This document shows positions 5,660 to 5,805 of a stretch of DNA of 5,805 nt, piece after piece. Numbering within the stretch: position 1 is the stretch's first letter; each line of letters starts with the position of its first letter. Origin of the DNA: Candidatus Woesearchaeota archaeon (lineage in GTDB: Archaea > Nanobdellota > Nanobdellia > Woesearchaeales > ARS49). The stretch lies in assembly GCA_026394935.1 (NCBI GenBank), contig JAPLZR010000030.1, positions 1 to 5,805 on the forward strand, given 5' to 3'. The notes under the pieces are model-generated. The model saw only the letters and a list, made by a program, of their open reading frames with translations, searched no databases and was not told the origin of the DNA. A program made the position numbers and the translations under genes.

Positions 5660-5805
5660 ATGAAAAAAGAAGTACCCAAGTTTGGAATCCAAGAAGTAAT
5701 ACAGTTCATCGGCGTAAGCGAGCTTTCTGCCGAAGAACAATCAACAGTGCAAGCACTAACAACAGAATACTACGAAAAAATCAAGAGAAAACTGCACAAT
5801 ATCAC
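5660..5805 (+). CDS. Unidentified protein, N-terminal fragment (runs off the window)
   Basis: Forty-eight codons are visible from an ATG with a good Shine-Dalgarno site. The fragment begins MKKEVPKFGIQEVIQFIGVS, then a charged, probably helical stretch (LSAEEQSTVQ) ending in TTEYYEKIKRKLHN. There is no signal peptide, membrane segment or recognisable motif. Codon third positions favour A and C as in the other plus-strand genes, so it looks like a real resident gene. The layout of helix, then YYEKIKRKL, loosely recalls the N-terminal linker of small archaeal proteins with a ribosome-hibernation-like or polyhydroxyalkanoate-granule-like domain, but that is a guess and no function is assigned. 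Confidence 0.75.
   Translation, partial: MKKEVPKFGIQEVIQFIGVSELSAEEQSTVQALTTEYYEKIKRKLHNI

Noticed and set aside
5464..5709. 81-codon minus-strand frame over the right spacer
   Set aside because: It overlaps the start, ribosome-binding site and promoter of the plus-strand gene, ends inside the endonuclease promoter, and has no recognisable composition or motif.
1..5805. CRISPR arrays, tRNA, rRNA or insertion sequences
   Set aside because: No regular repeat-spacer pattern, tRNA cloverleaf, rRNA stretch or transposase was seen on either strand.

Overview
The window looks archaeal. TATA boxes lie about 26-28 nt before several start codons, the pattern of leaderless archaeal transcripts, and Shine-Dalgarno sites are mostly absent. 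It also holds an archaeal-type SMC and RNase HII, a LAGLIDADG endonuclease, and what looks like a bulge-helix-bulge (BHB) intron in a protein gene. The compact, partly overlapping layout would suit a small-genome (DPANN-like) archaeon, but that placement is inference.

Layout. Positions 1-2399 (minus) hold the first about 800 residues of the chromosome segregation ATPase SMC; the gene continues off the left edge. A 177-nt divergent spacer follows, with a TATA box for each direction and a strongly structured three-stem element between them. On the plus strand, a 93-residue parvulin prolyl isomerase (2577-2858) is followed with no gap by a 10-TM EamA/DMT transporter (2859-3743). Convergent to these, and sharing the stop-codon bases TTAA, is a minus-strand pair: a LAGLIDADG endonuclease with two C-terminal winged-helix domains (4423-5439), then rnhB, which starts inside the endonuclease stop through an ATGA overlap. 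A 220-nt divergent spacer then leads to an unidentified plus-strand gene that runs off the right edge.

Main discovery. The rnhB frame begins at 4426 with MTKICGIDEAGR, then meets an in-frame TAG within a 30-nt insertion, then resumes exactly in frame with GCIIGPLVICGAM. The insertion and its flanks fold as a near-canonical archaeal BHB: a 4-bp central helix GGGC/GCCC, an AGA bulge on each side, an inner hairpin and an outer helix. Cutting AG|A in both bulges removes 4391-4362, deletes the stop codon and restores the catalytic GIDEAGRG motif of RNase HII, giving a 218-residue enzyme. This is best read as a tiny BHB intron in an mRNA, to be spliced by the tRNA-splicing endonuclease. A free-standing LAGLIDADG gene, the family that mobilises archaeal BHB introns, ends about 32 nt before the 5' splice site. 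This suggests a two-part intron/endonuclease system in which the endonuclease lies beside the intron rather than inside it.

Secondary signals are the structured element between smc and the parvulin gene, a leader hairpin covered by a 12-codon leaderless reading frame before the right-edge gene, a 9-bp direct repeat spaced 41 bp between divergent promoters, and strand-asymmetric codon third positions.
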